Assembly: GCA_023053685.1 (NCBI GenBank)
Contig: JALIGW010000016.1
Coordinates: forward strand, 5,340,001 to 5,404,000
From: Diadophis punctatus similis
Lineage: Eukaryota; Chordata; Lepidosauria; Squamata; Dipsadidae
Length of the DNA stretch: 64,000 bases
Reading direction: 5' to 3'
Part shown: positions 36,060-48,290 of the stretch, piece by piece
Layout: every line of letters starts with the position of its first letter
How positions within the stretch are numbered: the first letter of the stretch is position 1
Made by a program: the position numbers and the translations under genes
Notes under the pieces: generated by a model
What the model saw: the letters and a program-made list of their open reading frames with translations, nothing else
What the model was told of the DNA's origin: nothing
Databases searched by the model: none

Positions 36060-37765
36060 CGAAAGAACAAACAAAAGGAACCGATGGAGGTGCTGTGATC
36101 ACATCAAACTGAGTGAAATATTGGGAAGAATTGGGCTCTCGTTAGATACAGTTTTGGGCTGTGAACATGATGGCTTCTCTAGCGGCTACTGATTCAGAAA
36201 CAGGGTGAACGTGAGGCAGTTTTAAGCATGGCATGGACCTGATCTATCCATCTATCTGTGTTGCTTTCTGTCCTCCCTACCTGCCCCCAAAATAGCTGTC
36301 AGAAATGACAAATTCCTGGTTGGGGCACCCTTCACATTTTTCTAACCTCTGCAATAAACCAAGAAAAGGGAGATACTGCAGCTAATGTTTACTACTTGAT
36401 TGCTTCTCAGCAGCAACAGCTGCTAAGTAGCTCCAAAATAAACAAGTGTGTGTTAAGCAGGATTACTCCCGTGCATAGTGTTTTATGTAGTTTAACACTG
36501 TATATACATCCAGATCCCAAAGATGTGCAAACCTATTAAATCGGAAAGATAACACAAGTGCTTTTTAAAATCAACACAAATATCTGTGGTTTCTAGAACA
36601 GCCCTGCCAAGTTTAATTTGCTTTAATGGAAAAGCACAGGAAATATTATTGCAAGTTGATAGTATTTGCTTTAAGGTCCTTGCTGCTCTCAGAGCATGCT
36701 TGGTTTTTTTGTTTGTTTTTTTTTTGTTCAGAGAGCACCAAGTATTCTATTAGTATTTGTTTTACTTAGAATCTGTTTTGTAAAGCATAACAAAAAAAAG
36801 GTGTTCTTGTAAAACAAGATTCTCTACTCCAAGGGTGGACAAAAAGTAGTTCAGAGTTAGTAGAATGGTTGCAGTACTAGGAATTCCTAAAATGATGTTT
36901 GTACTTAAGAAAATAAAGTAAAGCCAGTGCTCAGAATAAATTCCTATGTTCAGCTCTGAGAGGCAACCAATTCTTTTATTATAAGGTATGTATTTGACAC
37001 CTGAATCCGATGATTTATAAAACAGAAAACAGATCATGTCCATTCCTGCTTTGATTCCTGGGGGGAGGGGTTTGTAATATCTCAAAATGTTTCATATTCA
37101 GCAGGCCTAGGACTCTGTCCCCCTCCCCTTTCTTCTCTTCCAAAAGCTTCACACATAATTCGCCAGGCAGATTATGCCCTTTCCCCCCTGGGTTAACTGC
37201 TTATTCACAGCAATGTCCACAGCCATTATGAATCATTAAGATTCTTTTGTCAAAGTCAGGACTCGCTTGCATCACTTGAGCCAAAACCAAAAATGACCTA
37301 TTCATTAGTAATCAGGTATCCTGGCTCTTCCAGCATCAGCAGGTATGCTTAAAACCTTTGTTTGAAAGTGAAGACCGCTTAAGAGATTCTTCTACATAGA
37401 CATTGCTTTTGTAAAATTATTTGTTACTTTAATCCCATTCCATTTGTCTCCAGAGAACTGGAAGAGGCGAGCCTTCCCTTCTATAGCACTCCCTTATTTT
37501 TAACTCTCACTAATAGCAAGGTTGATTGTGTGCCATCAAATCTCTTTCAAGACTTCTCTTTTCCATGACAACCTATCCCTAATCTGTTCTTTCAACTCTC
37601 CTAAAGGTGTGCTCATCACCATTATAACTGAGCATAAAGCAGGATAGACTGAGAAATGTTGACTGATCCATAATCCTCAATGAGTTTAATGACTCAAGAT
37701 CATGGTTGGATGAAAGTGGACAATACAAACCATAATCTATCTAATATACTAAAACCATAATCTAT
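36060..37765. other. Intergenic, no recognised feature
   Basis: AT-rich DNA with short T runs (about 36705-36725). No exon or repeat family is recognised. Confidence 0.4.
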
Positions 37766-38115
37766 CTGGCGAAGAGAAGGACCAGGGGTGACATGATAGC
37801 AGTATTTCAATACTTGAGGGGATGCCACAGAGAGGAGGGGGTCAGGCTGTTCTCTATGGCACCAGAAAGCCAAACAAGGAATAACGGATGGAAGCTGACC
37901 AAGGAGAGATTCAACCTGGAAGTGAGGAGAAACTTTCTGACGATGAGAGCGATCAACCAGTGGAACAGCTTGCCAGCAGAGGTTGTGAGAGCCCCAACAC
38001 TTGCGACCTTCAAGGGGAGACTGGACTGCCATCTGTCTCAAATGGTGTAGGAACTCCTGCTTGAGCAGGGGGTTGGACTAGATGACCTACAAGGTCCCTT
38101 CCAACTCTAATAATA
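37766..38115 (+). mobile_element. CR1-type LINE 3' fragment
   Basis: The frame to 38050 encodes TRGDMIAVFQYLRGCHREEG, NGWKLTKERFNLEVRRNF and INQWNSLPAEVV. The tail is GGGGGTTGGACTAGATGACC. 5'-truncated. Confidence 0.9.
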
Positions 38116-38329
38116 AATCTAAATACATTTGTTACTACTGCTAAATTTACAAGCAAGGTTGGGTGAAAAGTTCACCTGCCTATTAAATGTTGACCTTTGA
38201 TTGGGGATTGTTGCTTGGACTCAATCCTTCCAACTAAGGGATTTTTTTACTTCGGAGTTACACCTTCAGGTTATGTTAATGCAAAAGACAGCTAATTAAT
38301 TCTACAGTAGTTCTGCAGTATCTAGGTCC

Positions 38330-38460
38330 ACCTTGATGGCACTATGTTATCAATATCTTAGCTGATCTCAAAAATCCTAAGTAGAATGAAAGCTGGCTAT
38401 TATTTGAATGGGAACTCATCAGGAAATTAAATGGCAGTAAGCTACATTTGGGGGTGGGGA
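38330..38460 (+). mobile_element. Possible 5S-like SINE remnant
   Basis: TATTATTTGAATGGGAACTC and nearby ATTAAATGGCAGTAAGC resemble the 5S-derived SINE family. Weak and highly diverged. Confidence 0.35.
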
Positions 38461-38952
38461 ACCTACCTGGCAGAAACAATGGCCAACTCATTGGTTAAGA
38501 AAATAGACATGTCTATGAACTCCTCGTTCCTGGTTAACTACTATAACTCTGGTGAGTGAGAAATTACATAATGTGGAGATGTAATGCAGTGGTGTCTTCT
38601 TTGAAACATTTGGTGGGTGGGTATTGTGCTATACTACAAGTCCTCATTAATAAATTATACTTCTGGGGTATGTTTATGGTTTGGTACTCTTATTTTACAG
38701 AAATAAATGTGTTTAGATGGAGTAAGAAGCTGAAATAGAGGACACTGTTCAGAGCAAAATGAAAAGCAATAACATTTTGCTAGATAAAGGCTATAATCGT
38801 GAAGCACATAGGCATTTTAAGAGATTCCTCCCCAACCCAGGGCTCTCCAAAGTTGATGGTGTCCATTCAACCTTTCCATGGTTAGTGATAACTGCCACTG
38901 AATAATAAGCAGCTTTAATCAACTGCCAGGTATGTTTTCCATTCCTCTATTA

Positions 38953-39086
38953 CAGGGGTGTCAAACTTGCGGGCTGCGGGCCGGAGGTGTCATGCGCTGG
39001 CCACGCCCACCCCTGGTTTAGCGAATGGGGAAAAAGTTGTGATATGTCATGTGATAACAATGTGACGCCGTGAGTTTGACACCCTG
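38953..39086. mobile_element. hAT-type MITE with perfect TSD (CAGGGGTGTCAAAC family)
   Basis: The termini are CAGGGGTGTCAAACTTGC and GAGTTTGACACCCTG. The flanks are identical CTCTATTA (38945-38952 and 39087-39094). Confidence 0.93.
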
Positions 39087-39285
39087 CTCTATTAGGTATT
39101 CATAGCTTGCTTTTAAACAGTTGAGTGAAGGGGCACAGATCAGCTGCATAAAAATATGATGCATATTTTCAAAAATATGAGATTATTTACAAAGCAAAAA
39201 GAATGGAAAGATTCACATATGTGCATTTCACTCAAACTGGAATGCTTCTTGCCCTGTGTTGAAGAGGAATATTGTACAGTTTTAA

Positions 39286-39653
39286 CAGGGGCGGGTTGCT
39301 CTTATCTTGCTACTAGTGCGTTGCGCGTGCATCGCCATGTCGCATCGCATGCGCAGAAGCAAAATCTCACTGAAATCTCATGAGGGATGCGCGTGCACAT
39401 GATTTAAGCGATTTTTTGCTTCCGCGCATGTGCGGAAGCGAAATCTTGCCAAAATCTCTCACACACATCCCCTCACAAGATTTTGCTTCCGCGCATGAGC
39501 AGGAAGCAAAAAAAGCCAAAAAATTGCGGAAAAAAGATGGCGGTGCACGATAGACTGGCGAAGACTGCACCGAAACCATCACGTACAAATTTCGCAATCC
39601 GCCGGCCGCTACTGGTGCATAGAGTGGATCGCACCGGTAAGAACCCACCACTG
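39286..39653. mobile_element. hAT-type MITE with perfect TSD (CAGnGGTGGGTT family)
   Basis: The termini CAGGGGCGGGTTGC and GTAAGAACCCACCACTG are flanked by identical AGTTTTAA (39278-39285 and 39654-39661). The interior repeats TTTTGCTTCCGCGCATG-type inverted motifs at least three times. Confidence 0.93.
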
Positions 39654-39907
39654 AGTTTTAACCATGGTGGGAATGTTCATTTGGAAGGATACTGCAACAC
39701 TCTCATGTTGCAAAGAAAGTACAAGGCAGTTCCATGTAGAACAAGGGTGTGAGCTTCTCTTCTTTTGGTCCAAGTCTTTGGAAGAGTTTTCAGGAATTTC
39801 CTAAGGCTTGTATGTCAAGTACCCCAACTTACAGAAAGTGAGTAAGTAAACTTGAAGTGATTGTGTCATCCCACACTCTGTGTCTTCCTCATCCAAACCT
39901 GTGCAGT

Positions 39908-39909
<2 letters not shown>

Positions 39910-39956
<47 letters not shown>
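39910..39956. repeat. (CA)n microsatellite
   Basis: About 23 CA units without interruption. Confidence 0.95.
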
Positions 39957-39958
<2 letters not shown>

Positions 39959-40559
39959 CATGCACATCTGCATAAGGCAGAAGCCAGTTTTCTCACAAGG
40001 CAAAGTATGCATACATAATGCTAAACATGCTAACTTTTAACCCCATAGAGTTTAGCACACTTCTATTCCATATATTTACACAGGTTCATGTACTCACACA
40101 TTCCTCCACATACTTCAATTACAGAATTCAACAGTAAGCTTTTTCCTAAGCCTAATTGCAGCTAGCTGGAAGAAATATTTGAAAAGAGGAAGATTAAGCA
40201 TTCCTTGGGCAGCACTGCTGCCACACTGCGTCACCCAATCCTTTTTCTCATACTGCAATTTACATTTGAAAAAAGACTGCTATTATGCTTACTTTTCAGC
40301 TCTAATTGCTACATAGTTCGGAAGAGAATAGGAAGAAAAGGAATGGAGGTTTGGACTTCACTCCCTGAATTCTCCAACAAGCCATGTTGAAGTCCATACA
40401 TCTTACATTTACTAAAGTTGAGAAACACACCATTAGAGACAGCACAGGTTACTTCTTGTCAGTAAGTTGAAGTCTCTCCATTTCCCAACCTAGTGAAGAA
40501 AGTTACCTCCTAGAAGAATGAAATATTTTAGGAAATATTAAAAAGGTAGAATATTTCCC

Positions 40560-41080
40560 CTAAAAGAGAAATAGAAATCTTAAGGGAGACAGAAACTCAG
40601 CTCCCTGCAGCTCCCTGCCCCCAGCTGATATTTGGTGCCCATTGAGGACTGGGCCAGCCTATCTACAAAACAAAAGACCTCGGCTCCAGGGTGATGGGAT
40701 TAAGACATGACCCTCCAGGACATAATAGAATTATCAGCAGAGCTCACCACATGGCACAACCAAGCCCCTTCATTACATCAGCCCAAGGTTCAACCAAACT
40801 TGATTCAGACAAACTGACCCCACATTGGAGTCTGACTACAGCAATTAATAGAATACATGCCCTTGCCACAGGAACAGGAAGCTCAAGGGCAAGGCCCAAG
40901 AGAGGGTATAAATAACCCTCACTCTCCACTCCATGTGTTCAGCTGGACCAGGACTTCAAACCCATGTGGTCCTGGTCCATCAATAAACCACCTTTTCAAT
41001 CAACCTCCGTGTTTCCAGTGTCTTTCTACCCACTCGGAACTGAACCCAGATGGACATTTCTTCCAATACTAGTGGTCCTT
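40560..41080 (+). mobile_element. Probable solo LTR of an endogenous retrovirus
   Basis: A U3-like region runs into TATAAATAA (40907-40915), and an AATAAA poly(A) signal follows at 40982-40987. This is the compact promoter-to-poly(A) spacing of retroviral LTRs. A GTGTTTCCAGTGTC-type U5 segment then follows. No internal viral genes, primer-binding site or second LTR lie next to it. Exact ends and a target duplication were not resolved, so the assignment rests on layout. Confidence 0.5.
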
Positions 41081-41713
41081 CAAAGAGTGGTAAACTTCAA
41101 ATTTCCAGTATTTTCAGCACATCTAGAAGGGGTGCCAGAGAACTATCCATAGTTAAAAAGATGTGAAATCACAACCGTTACACTGCCTTTATGTTTATGC
41201 CATGGGTTGTGTAAAAGTCAGAAAAGAATATAGAATTGAAGCCAATGAAAATTTTTCAAATGTTATGCATTGCACTTCAGGATGTCTTTCCAATGCACAA
41301 TGTCTTTCCGACACTTAAAATAAGTTCCAAGTGCAAGCTGATAGAAAGTTGGATGGCACTAAATTATCACCAGTTTCCTTGTGAGTTAGGATGGGGCAAG
41401 GATCTAAACCAGTGTTTTGCAAACTTCGGTAAATTACCCAACATTGGGTAAAGTCAATTTTCCTTTTAAACAAACCTATTACCCAATCACAACAGGAATC
41501 ATTAAGAACTTTAAGAAAGCATACGAACTTTCTGATAAGTGGTTAAGAAAAAGACTTTTTGATAGCAGTTATTGGTAATGAAGGAAAAAAGTTTGAGAAT
41601 TACTAGTCTAAACTACCAGATTCTTGGGGTATAAAAACAAATACTTTTATATTTGGAACAAAATAAGAATAAAAAGTTCTTATTTATGCAAACATTCATC
41701 TATTACACCCACT
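41081..41713. other. Intergenic, no recognised feature
   Basis: A diverged repeat-like stretch (AAACCAGTGTTTTGCAAACTT at 41407, ending AGTTTGAGAATTACTAG near 41609) may be an old hAT element with eroded ends. Nothing else is seen. Confidence 0.4.
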
Positions 41714-41721
41714 GCCCAAAC

Positions 41722-41979
41722 CAGAGGTGGATTGCTCCTGGTTCGGACCGGTTCTATAGAACCGGTAGTGGGACTTTCCCCCCGCTCGCCAAACCGGGAG
41801 CGATCGCTGGCTGGCCACACCCCCAAACCGGCTCTCTCGGTGGCGCTATAGGCACCGCCATCTTGTTTTTGGCTTCTGCGCATGCGTACCCATGCACCCG
41901 TGTGGCACGCAACGTGCCTGCGCCCACGCAGCACAGGAGGAAGCGAACCGGCAGCGAGGTAAGTTAGAACCCACCCCTG
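41722..41979. mobile_element. hAT-type MITE with perfect TSD (CAGnGGTGGGTT family)
   Basis: The termini CAGAGGTGGATTGCTCC and GTTAGAACCCACCCCTG are flanked by identical GCCCAAAC (41714-41721 and 41980-41987). The interior carries CTTCTGCGCATGCG, part of the NRF1-like motif seen in sister copies. Confidence 0.93.
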
Positions 41980-42189
41980 GCCCAAACCCTACGTGATACC
42001 ATTGTTCTCCCCGATTCCTGCTAATCAGTCATTTTCTTCCTAGTTGGCCGATTTTAATTTATGCATGATCTTGCCCAACCAGGAATCTTCTAATAAACAT
42101 AAAGTCATCATGAACTTTAATGACGACTAGACTGGATACCAGCAAATGTTATGACTGCAAAGTCTAATCAGATGAATTAATTAATTAAT

Positions 42190-42850
42190 TAATACACTTA
42201 TTTGGCTGTTCAAGTCATACACGGTGACTCCTAGTGGTGTACAACATTAAAAATCAACAATATAAAAACCCCAGGAACCCCCATACCCCAGAAACAGAAC
42301 CATACAAGATCCTTGATCAGCTCTGAATCAACACAGGGTCCCCAGGCCCGCTGGAAGAACCAGGACTTCTGGAAAGGTAAATCGGGGGGCGGGGACTTGT
42401 TTCCAAGGAAATGGTGTTCCAAAGGAACCACTACAGAGGAGACCATTTTTCTAGGTCCCATTGGGTGTCCATTCTTAATAGATGGGATCCACAACATATC
42501 CTGCCTTCTCACCTGATCGGCTGGATAGAGGTAATGGGGAAGAGGTGGTCTTTTAAATACCCTGGCCCCAACCAAGGCAGGACTTTAAAGGTGATAACCA
42601 GCACTTTGAATTGCACCTGGAAGCGAATTGGTAACCAATACAGCTCCAGCAGAAGAGGAGACACACGTGCACCTGGGTTTGCACAGAAGTGTGCGGGATG
42701 CTGCATTTTGGACCAACTGAAGCTTCTGGATACTCTTCAAGGGCAGCCCCATTAGAGTAGTCCAATTGGAGGTGATGAGAGTATAGCCGATTGTGAGACA
42801 GGCCTGTTGGTCCAGGAATGAGCGCACAACACAGAGATTGTTGGTTGTCA
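42190..42850 (-). mobile_element. LINE reverse transcriptase fragment (CR1/L2/Rex1 superfamily)
   Basis: On the minus strand, broken frames give GLPLKSIQKLQLVQNAASRT, then YWLPIRFQVQFKVLVITFK and LGPGYLKDHLFP. This is the typical end of a Jockey-superfamily reverse transcriptase. Frames are interrupted, so it is inactive. Confidence 0.8.
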
Positions 42851-43057
42851 GTGCCTATTAGATAAAGATAAACACAGTTCATATCCTAAAGAAGAGAGGA
42901 GCAGACTTTAGACTATTTGGACCTGTTTCGTTATTTTAATAGGTCCCTTGGAACTCTCAACTAGAGCTATATGCCAAAACAAACACAAACGTAACTGAGA
43001 GTTAAAATAGGTCTGAGACCACCTCTTTGCTCTACATTAAACTGAACTGCTTTGCAG

Positions 43058-43118
43058 CCCTTCCACAGGATATCCCTGCTTACTTACCTTAAATAAGCAG
43101 GAATATCCTGTGGAAGGG
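43058..43118. repeat. 61-nt hairpin: 25-bp stem, 11-nt loop
   Basis: The arms 43058-43082 and 43094-43118 pair at 24 of 25 positions around an 11-base loop (CTTACCTTAAA). It has pre-miRNA-like dimensions. No neighbouring TIR element explains it. Confidence 0.8.
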
Positions 43119-43894
43119 AGAGTGGTTATTTGGTTGCTATTGCTAAACAATTGAGAAGAAAAAGTTCTAGCTAACACTCAGCAACTTATTCACAGCAATA
43201 CTTGATGTATTGATTTTCCCTTTTTTAATGTTTTATATAAAATTGATTTTCTCTCTCTCTCTCTCTCTTCCCCTGCCTAGAAGATACTGAGGTATAGGAT
43301 GAGGGATTGCTTGACTTTGAACTGGAAAATATATTAAACTTTAATTACAAATAACCCACCAAAACCGACTTCAGTTTTGCTGTGATTATAAAAATATTGG
43401 ACTCGATTTGGATTTGTGGTTCTCTTTTGCCTATGGAAGGCAGGTTCCTTCTGTGTAAGGACTGCATATTCACGCCCAAGGCAATGTTAAGAGTTTGAGA
43501 GAATACTGGGCAAAATGTTAATTTGAACCTGGCCTCCTGTATATTTCTCTCACATCATTTTCTGTCAATGTAATTTTTTCTTTCTTTTCTTGTACATTGA
43601 AGTAAGTGATCCAGGGAATGAGTGTGTGAAGAAATGAAAAATACTGAAATCACTCTGGGGATTAATTTTAATTTATGAGTTATATTGATTGAATGAAAAG
43701 CATCTATCTAATTGTTTCAAATACTGAATCATAGTTTGGAAAGGATCCTATCTATATACAGGGCCCGGGGGAACTGATTCCATTGTAACTTCCCTCCGCC
43801 CCATATGTTACATTTTAAAAAGAAATGTAATTATTGTGAAAACTCTTACACAAGGGGACTGCTGTAGTAATTGTTTTGTACCTACTATCTGGAT
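43119..43894. other. Intergenic, no recognised feature
   Basis: A short (CT)n run is at 43251-43268. Nothing else is supported. Confidence 0.4.
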
Positions 43895-44010
43895 CAATGT
43901 ATCTCAACCTTGGCAACTTTAAGATGTGTGAACTCAAACTCCCAGATTTCCCCAGGCAGCATGGCTGTTTGGGGAATTCTGGGAGTTGAAATCTGCACAT
44001 CGTAAAGTTG
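43895..44010. mobile_element. Diverged palindromic hAT-type MITE
   Basis: The left arm is CAATGTATCTCAACCTTGGC; the centre is CCCAGGCAGCATGGCTGTTT; the right arm is GAATTCTGGGAGTTGAAATC, then CGTAAAGTTG. The right terminus is eroded. Confidence 0.7.
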
Positions 44011-44412
44011 TAAATGATGTGGGTGAAAACAAGATACCTTTCTTTATTAAATTAGTCTGCCTTGCTTCTATTTTGTGGCAAATTATGATAAAGGGAATTC
44101 TCCCACTTCATCTGGTGATTATTTTGATTTTACCTGGAGGAAATCTGAAGGAATTGTTATCGTGCATTTTGTAAAACTGACACAGTGACCTGTGGCTAAG
44201 CTAATCCACTTAATATGGATAAGTATAGTGCTACAATAATGCTTATCCCAGCCCTGTCACAAGTCACAGAAAAAAATGGAGTAGTACAAGATGAAATACT
44301 ATGCTTTCACTTGCGATACTTTTACTATACTTGTCGCAGCATCAAATAATTAAGTCACCAAATATAATGTTAAGAAATAAGTGTTTTTATACAAACACAC
44401 ACACACACAAAT

Positions 44413-44415
<3 letters not shown>

Positions 44416-44493
<78 letters not shown>
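44416..44493. repeat. (GA)n microsatellite
   Basis: An uninterrupted run of about 39 GA units, preceded by a short (CA)n at 44396-44409. Confidence 0.95.
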
Positions 44494-44495
<2 letters not shown>

Positions 44496-45241
44496 ATGAA
44501 GAAATACTACATACAAAAATAAAAAATATCCCAGTTTCCCCAGATCATTTCAAATACTCAGTATAAGGACTATTAATATACAATAGTAATCAGTGTACTT
44601 GAAAAGTGCAAGAATAACATTTCAATAATAAAATGTGTTTCACAGTTGTTCCAATGATGGACATCCTGCTATATTCAGCACTTGGGTGAAATGCACCAGA
44701 CATACAATTTACGCTTAAAAAATGTGTGAACTTTGTGTAAATGGGATAATAGTGAATTAAGCTCCATAACAATCCAGGGACATTTATGTATGTATTAATA
44801 AATAAAGCAGTGTAAAACTATAAGCTCTTTTACATTGAAGCCAGGACTTGCTGGAAAAAGCTTGAGATATGGTTGTGCACATTCTCATGGAGGTAGTGCA
44901 TTTGTACACCTGATCAATAAGCAACACAGTTATGTACCTCACTGTAGAATCTTGATTCATTGATGAAAAGAACTCCAAGGTGTGGGGAGGACATATAACT
45001 TTTAAGCCAAGATCAGAAGCCTTTGAGACTGGAGCAGAATGTGTGCGGGTATGTATGAAGTGATTTCAAGAGAAACTACACCTGGTTTTTCATAACCAAC
45101 AAATGGATTTTGTTATATAATTCATGGCAATACTTGCTTTTTTAAAATTAATTTTATATGAAAAATGTAAGCCTAGAAATCAGTGTAATTAGAGACCTTT
45201 GTACTATATTTATATTAAAAAAAATTTCAGTTAAACTACAG
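44494..45241. other. Intergenic, no recognised feature
   Basis: AT-rich DNA without recognised genes or repeats. Confidence 0.4.
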
Positions 45242-45475
45242 CAGGGGGTCAAACTCAAGGCCTGGGGGCCAGATCCGGCCCGCAGGGTGTTTAGATCTGG
45301 CCACCCTGGAAACAGCAAAGGACTGGTCCGCAGTGCCTCTGCCAGTGAAAATGGAGCTTGGGAGGGCCGTACCCCTCTCCTCCGAGCTCCATTTTCACTG
45401 GCAGAGGGTTACAGATGGCCGTTGCAGCCGAAAATGGAGTTCGGGAGCCCATTTTCTACTGCAATTCAGGAAAGC
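45242..45475. mobile_element. Truncated CAGGGGTGTCAAAC-related element
   Basis: It begins CAGGGGGTCAAACTCAAGG and shares CAAAGGACTGGTCCGCAGTG, then CCTCTGCCAGTGAAAATGGA, with the element at 12429-12831. No matching right terminus. Confidence 0.6.
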
Positions 45476-45744
45476 AACAGTTTTCAGCCCATGGCTTTTG
45501 TATATAAAAGACCCAATACAGACAGGGCAAAATATTTAATACATTTTAAAAAGGGTAAGGCTTGGCAGCTTTAGGAATGAAAATGAATAAATATAAAATA
45601 TTTATGCTCTAATTATTCTATTCCCCACTCACCATCTAGTCAGCAGTGATTACAAATAGATGCAATTAAACAGCAAAGTCTTTTTTCTTTTTAAGTCATT
45701 GACATGCATCTCAGTAAAAGCATATTCTTTCTCCATCTTTAATC

Positions 45745-46650
45745 TATTTGTATTTGTTTATTTGTCAAGCATCTATGATTATAAGCAAAGTATAAACAGT
45801 AAAACATGATTGGATATATATGTAATAGTACAAGCATGAATAAGAGTAAAAGAGCTATGAATATATGGGTACATTAGGACAGGAACGGTAGGCACGATTG
45901 TGCGCTTATGCACGCCCCTTACCGACCTCTTAGGAAAGGGGTGAGGTTGATGGTAGATAATCCGAGGTTGAAGTTTTTGGGGTTTGGGGAAGAAACCACA
46001 GAGTCAGGTAAAGTGTTCCAGGCATTGACCACTCTGTTGTTGAAGTCAAATTTTTTGCAATCAAGTCTAGAGCGGTTTACATTAAGTTTGTATCTATTGT
46101 GAGCTTGTGTATTGTTGCGGTTGAAGCTGAAGTAGTCGTTAACAGGTAGGACATTGTGGCAGTTAATTTTGTGAGCTACACTTAGGTCAGATCGAAGGCG
46201 GCATAGTTCTAAATTTTCAAGTCCCAAAATTTCAAGTCTGGTTTCATAAGGTATTCTGTTGTGAACAGAGGAATGTAATACTCTTCTTGCGAAGTATCTC
46301 TGGACATTCTCAATTGTGTTAATGTCTGATATGTAGTGTGGGTTCCAGACAGATGAGCTGTATTCAAGAATCGGTCTAGCAAATGTTTTGTATGCTCTGG
46401 TTAAGAGTACAATGTTACCAGAGAAGAAGCTACGCAAGATTAGGTTAACCACTCTTAATGCCTTCTTTGCTATGTAGTTGCAGTGGGCTCTGGCACTCAG
46501 ATTGTTGGAGATGAGTACTCCAAGGTCCTTTACTGAGTTAGGATCATCATCAAGGTCATGATCATCGAGTCTGTATTTTGTGTTTTGATTATTTTTGCCA
46601 ATGTGTAAAACTGAGCATTTGTTGATAGAGATCTCTTGCTGTTCTGTTTA
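45745..46650 (-). mobile_element. LINE fragment, 0.9 kb of reverse transcriptase 3' end
   Basis: The minus-strand frame from 46452 to 45919 encodes RAYKTFARPILEYSSSVWNP, NTIENVQRYFARRVLHSS, RLEILGLENLELCRLRSDLS, VLPVNDYFSFNRNN and VVNAWNTLPDSVVSSPNPK. It is the longest intact piece of the LINE lineage also seen at 14880 and 22226. Coding similarity continues upstream (to about 46640) out of frame. Confidence 0.88.
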
Positions 46651-47315
46651 GAGAGCTAAGAAAACAAGATGGGGATCCAAAAACACTGCAAAAAAGCCAC
46701 TTGAACACAATGGAATAAATTATAAATTAATCTGGTCAGGGTTGCGTTGTGAAATTGCTATGATCTGCCCTTTTTTCTAATTGTGATAATTATCACACTG
46801 TCTTCCTTTTGAATGATGTGCTTCCAACTTCTGCTATATTCAACGGAATTAGTAATCTAATGACTAGCATTCTCAGATTTTGTAGGCCGGGGGGGGGGGC
46901 TATGATGCTGGCAACTGAAAAAGCCTGCTGGATGCTGATTGCTATCTGCCAGATGGGAGAATAGCAAACCCCAAACAACATTACCAAGTTATTAGTACCG
47001 TAGTATAATTAAATATAAGATGATGATTTGGTTATGATACAGTTTCTCCTTGGTTTTTCTTCACATTTTCAGTTTTCATTCATTTAATTCTATTATTCAT
47101 GCTGGTTTATTATTTATTACCAAAAACACTGTAGTGTTAATACTAAAAAAAAGCCTTTTAGTAATAGTCAATTCATTCAGAGGTAGGGAATCTGGGATCT
47201 TCTACCTTTTATTAACCATTCCCTTTTACCAATGGGAAACGATGCTGGGATTTGATATTCAGTAACATCTCCAGCTATAAGTGAGTTAATTAAAAGTATT
47301 ATATAAAGGTATACT
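46651..47315. other. Intergenic, no recognised feature
   Basis: No supported features. A G-run of ten is at about 46889-46898. Confidence 0.4.
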
Positions 47316-47819
47316 CAGTGAAATTATGCCCACACCCATTCCCTCTCCCCCCACGCATGCGCACAACCCCCCCATGCTGCCCCCTGCACATGTGCACCCC
47401 CACCCCACCCCCGCGCAAAGGCCTTACCGAAGCCTGGGACGGTGAAAAACGGCAAAACGGGCAAACCGGAAGTTCGGAAAAACGCACTTCCGGTTTGTCC
47501 GTTTTGTAGTTTTTTGCACTCCGGGGCTTCAGGAAGCTTCCCTGAACCCTCCGGAGTGCTAAAAACAGCCCAACGGCAAACCAGAAGTGCGTTTTCCGAA
47601 CTTCCGGTTTGCCTGTTTCGACATTTTTCGCATTCAGGGGCTTCAGGAAGCTTCCCTAAACCCTCCCGGAGTGCAAAAAATAGCCCAACGGCAAACCGGA
47701 AGTGTATTTTTCCAAACTTCCGGTTTGCCTGTGGAGCTGACAGGGCAACGCCTCGCATGCCCTCTGATATGGCTCCGCGTGCCACCTGTGGCACGCGTGC
47801 CATAGGTTCGCCATCACTG
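47316..47819. mobile_element. GC-rich hAT-type MITE (CAGTGATGGCGAAC family)
   Basis: The right end GGTTCGCCATCACTG is preceded by GGCACGCGTGCCATAGG. The interior holds three or more inverted and direct copies of an ACTTCCGGTTTGCC-type unit. The left end (CAGTGAAATTATGCCC) appears to have lost the first 80 bp or so relative to 109-513. Open frames on both strands are GC artefacts. Confidence 0.78.
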
Positions 47820-48290
47820 CCCTACACCATTTCTGACAAATGGCAGTCCAATCTTTTATTGAAAGCCTCCAGTGATGAAGCTCCCACAACTTCCAAAGGC
47901 AATAGTCCTTTGGAGTTGGGCAGCATATAAATTTAATTAAATAAATAAATAAATAAATAAGCTGTTCCATTGGTTGATTGTTCTCACTGTCAGAATTTTT
48001 TTCCTAATTTCTAGATTGAACCTCTCCTTGGTCAATTTCCATCCATTATTCCTTGTCCTTCAGGTGCTTTGGAAAATAGCTTGACCCCTTCCTCTCTGTG
48101 GCAGCCCCTCAAATATTGGAACACTGCTATCATGTCACCCCTGGTCCTTCTCTTCCCTAGACTAGCCAAGCCCAGTTCCTGTAACCGTTCTTCATATGTT
48201 TTAGTCTCCAGTCCCCTAATCACCCTGGTTGCTCTTCTCTGCACTTTTTCTAGAGTCTCAACATCTTTTTTATAGTGTGGTGACCATTAA
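47820..48290 (-). mobile_element. CR1-type LINE 3' fragment with a small insertion
   Basis: The minus strand encodes VQRRATRVIRGLETKTYEER, then TRGDMIAVFQYLRGCHREEG and a terminal QWNS-like segment. The coding tail is interrupted at about 47898-47962 by a SINE tail (GGGCAGCATATAAATTTAAT followed by AAAT repeats). Confidence 0.85.
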
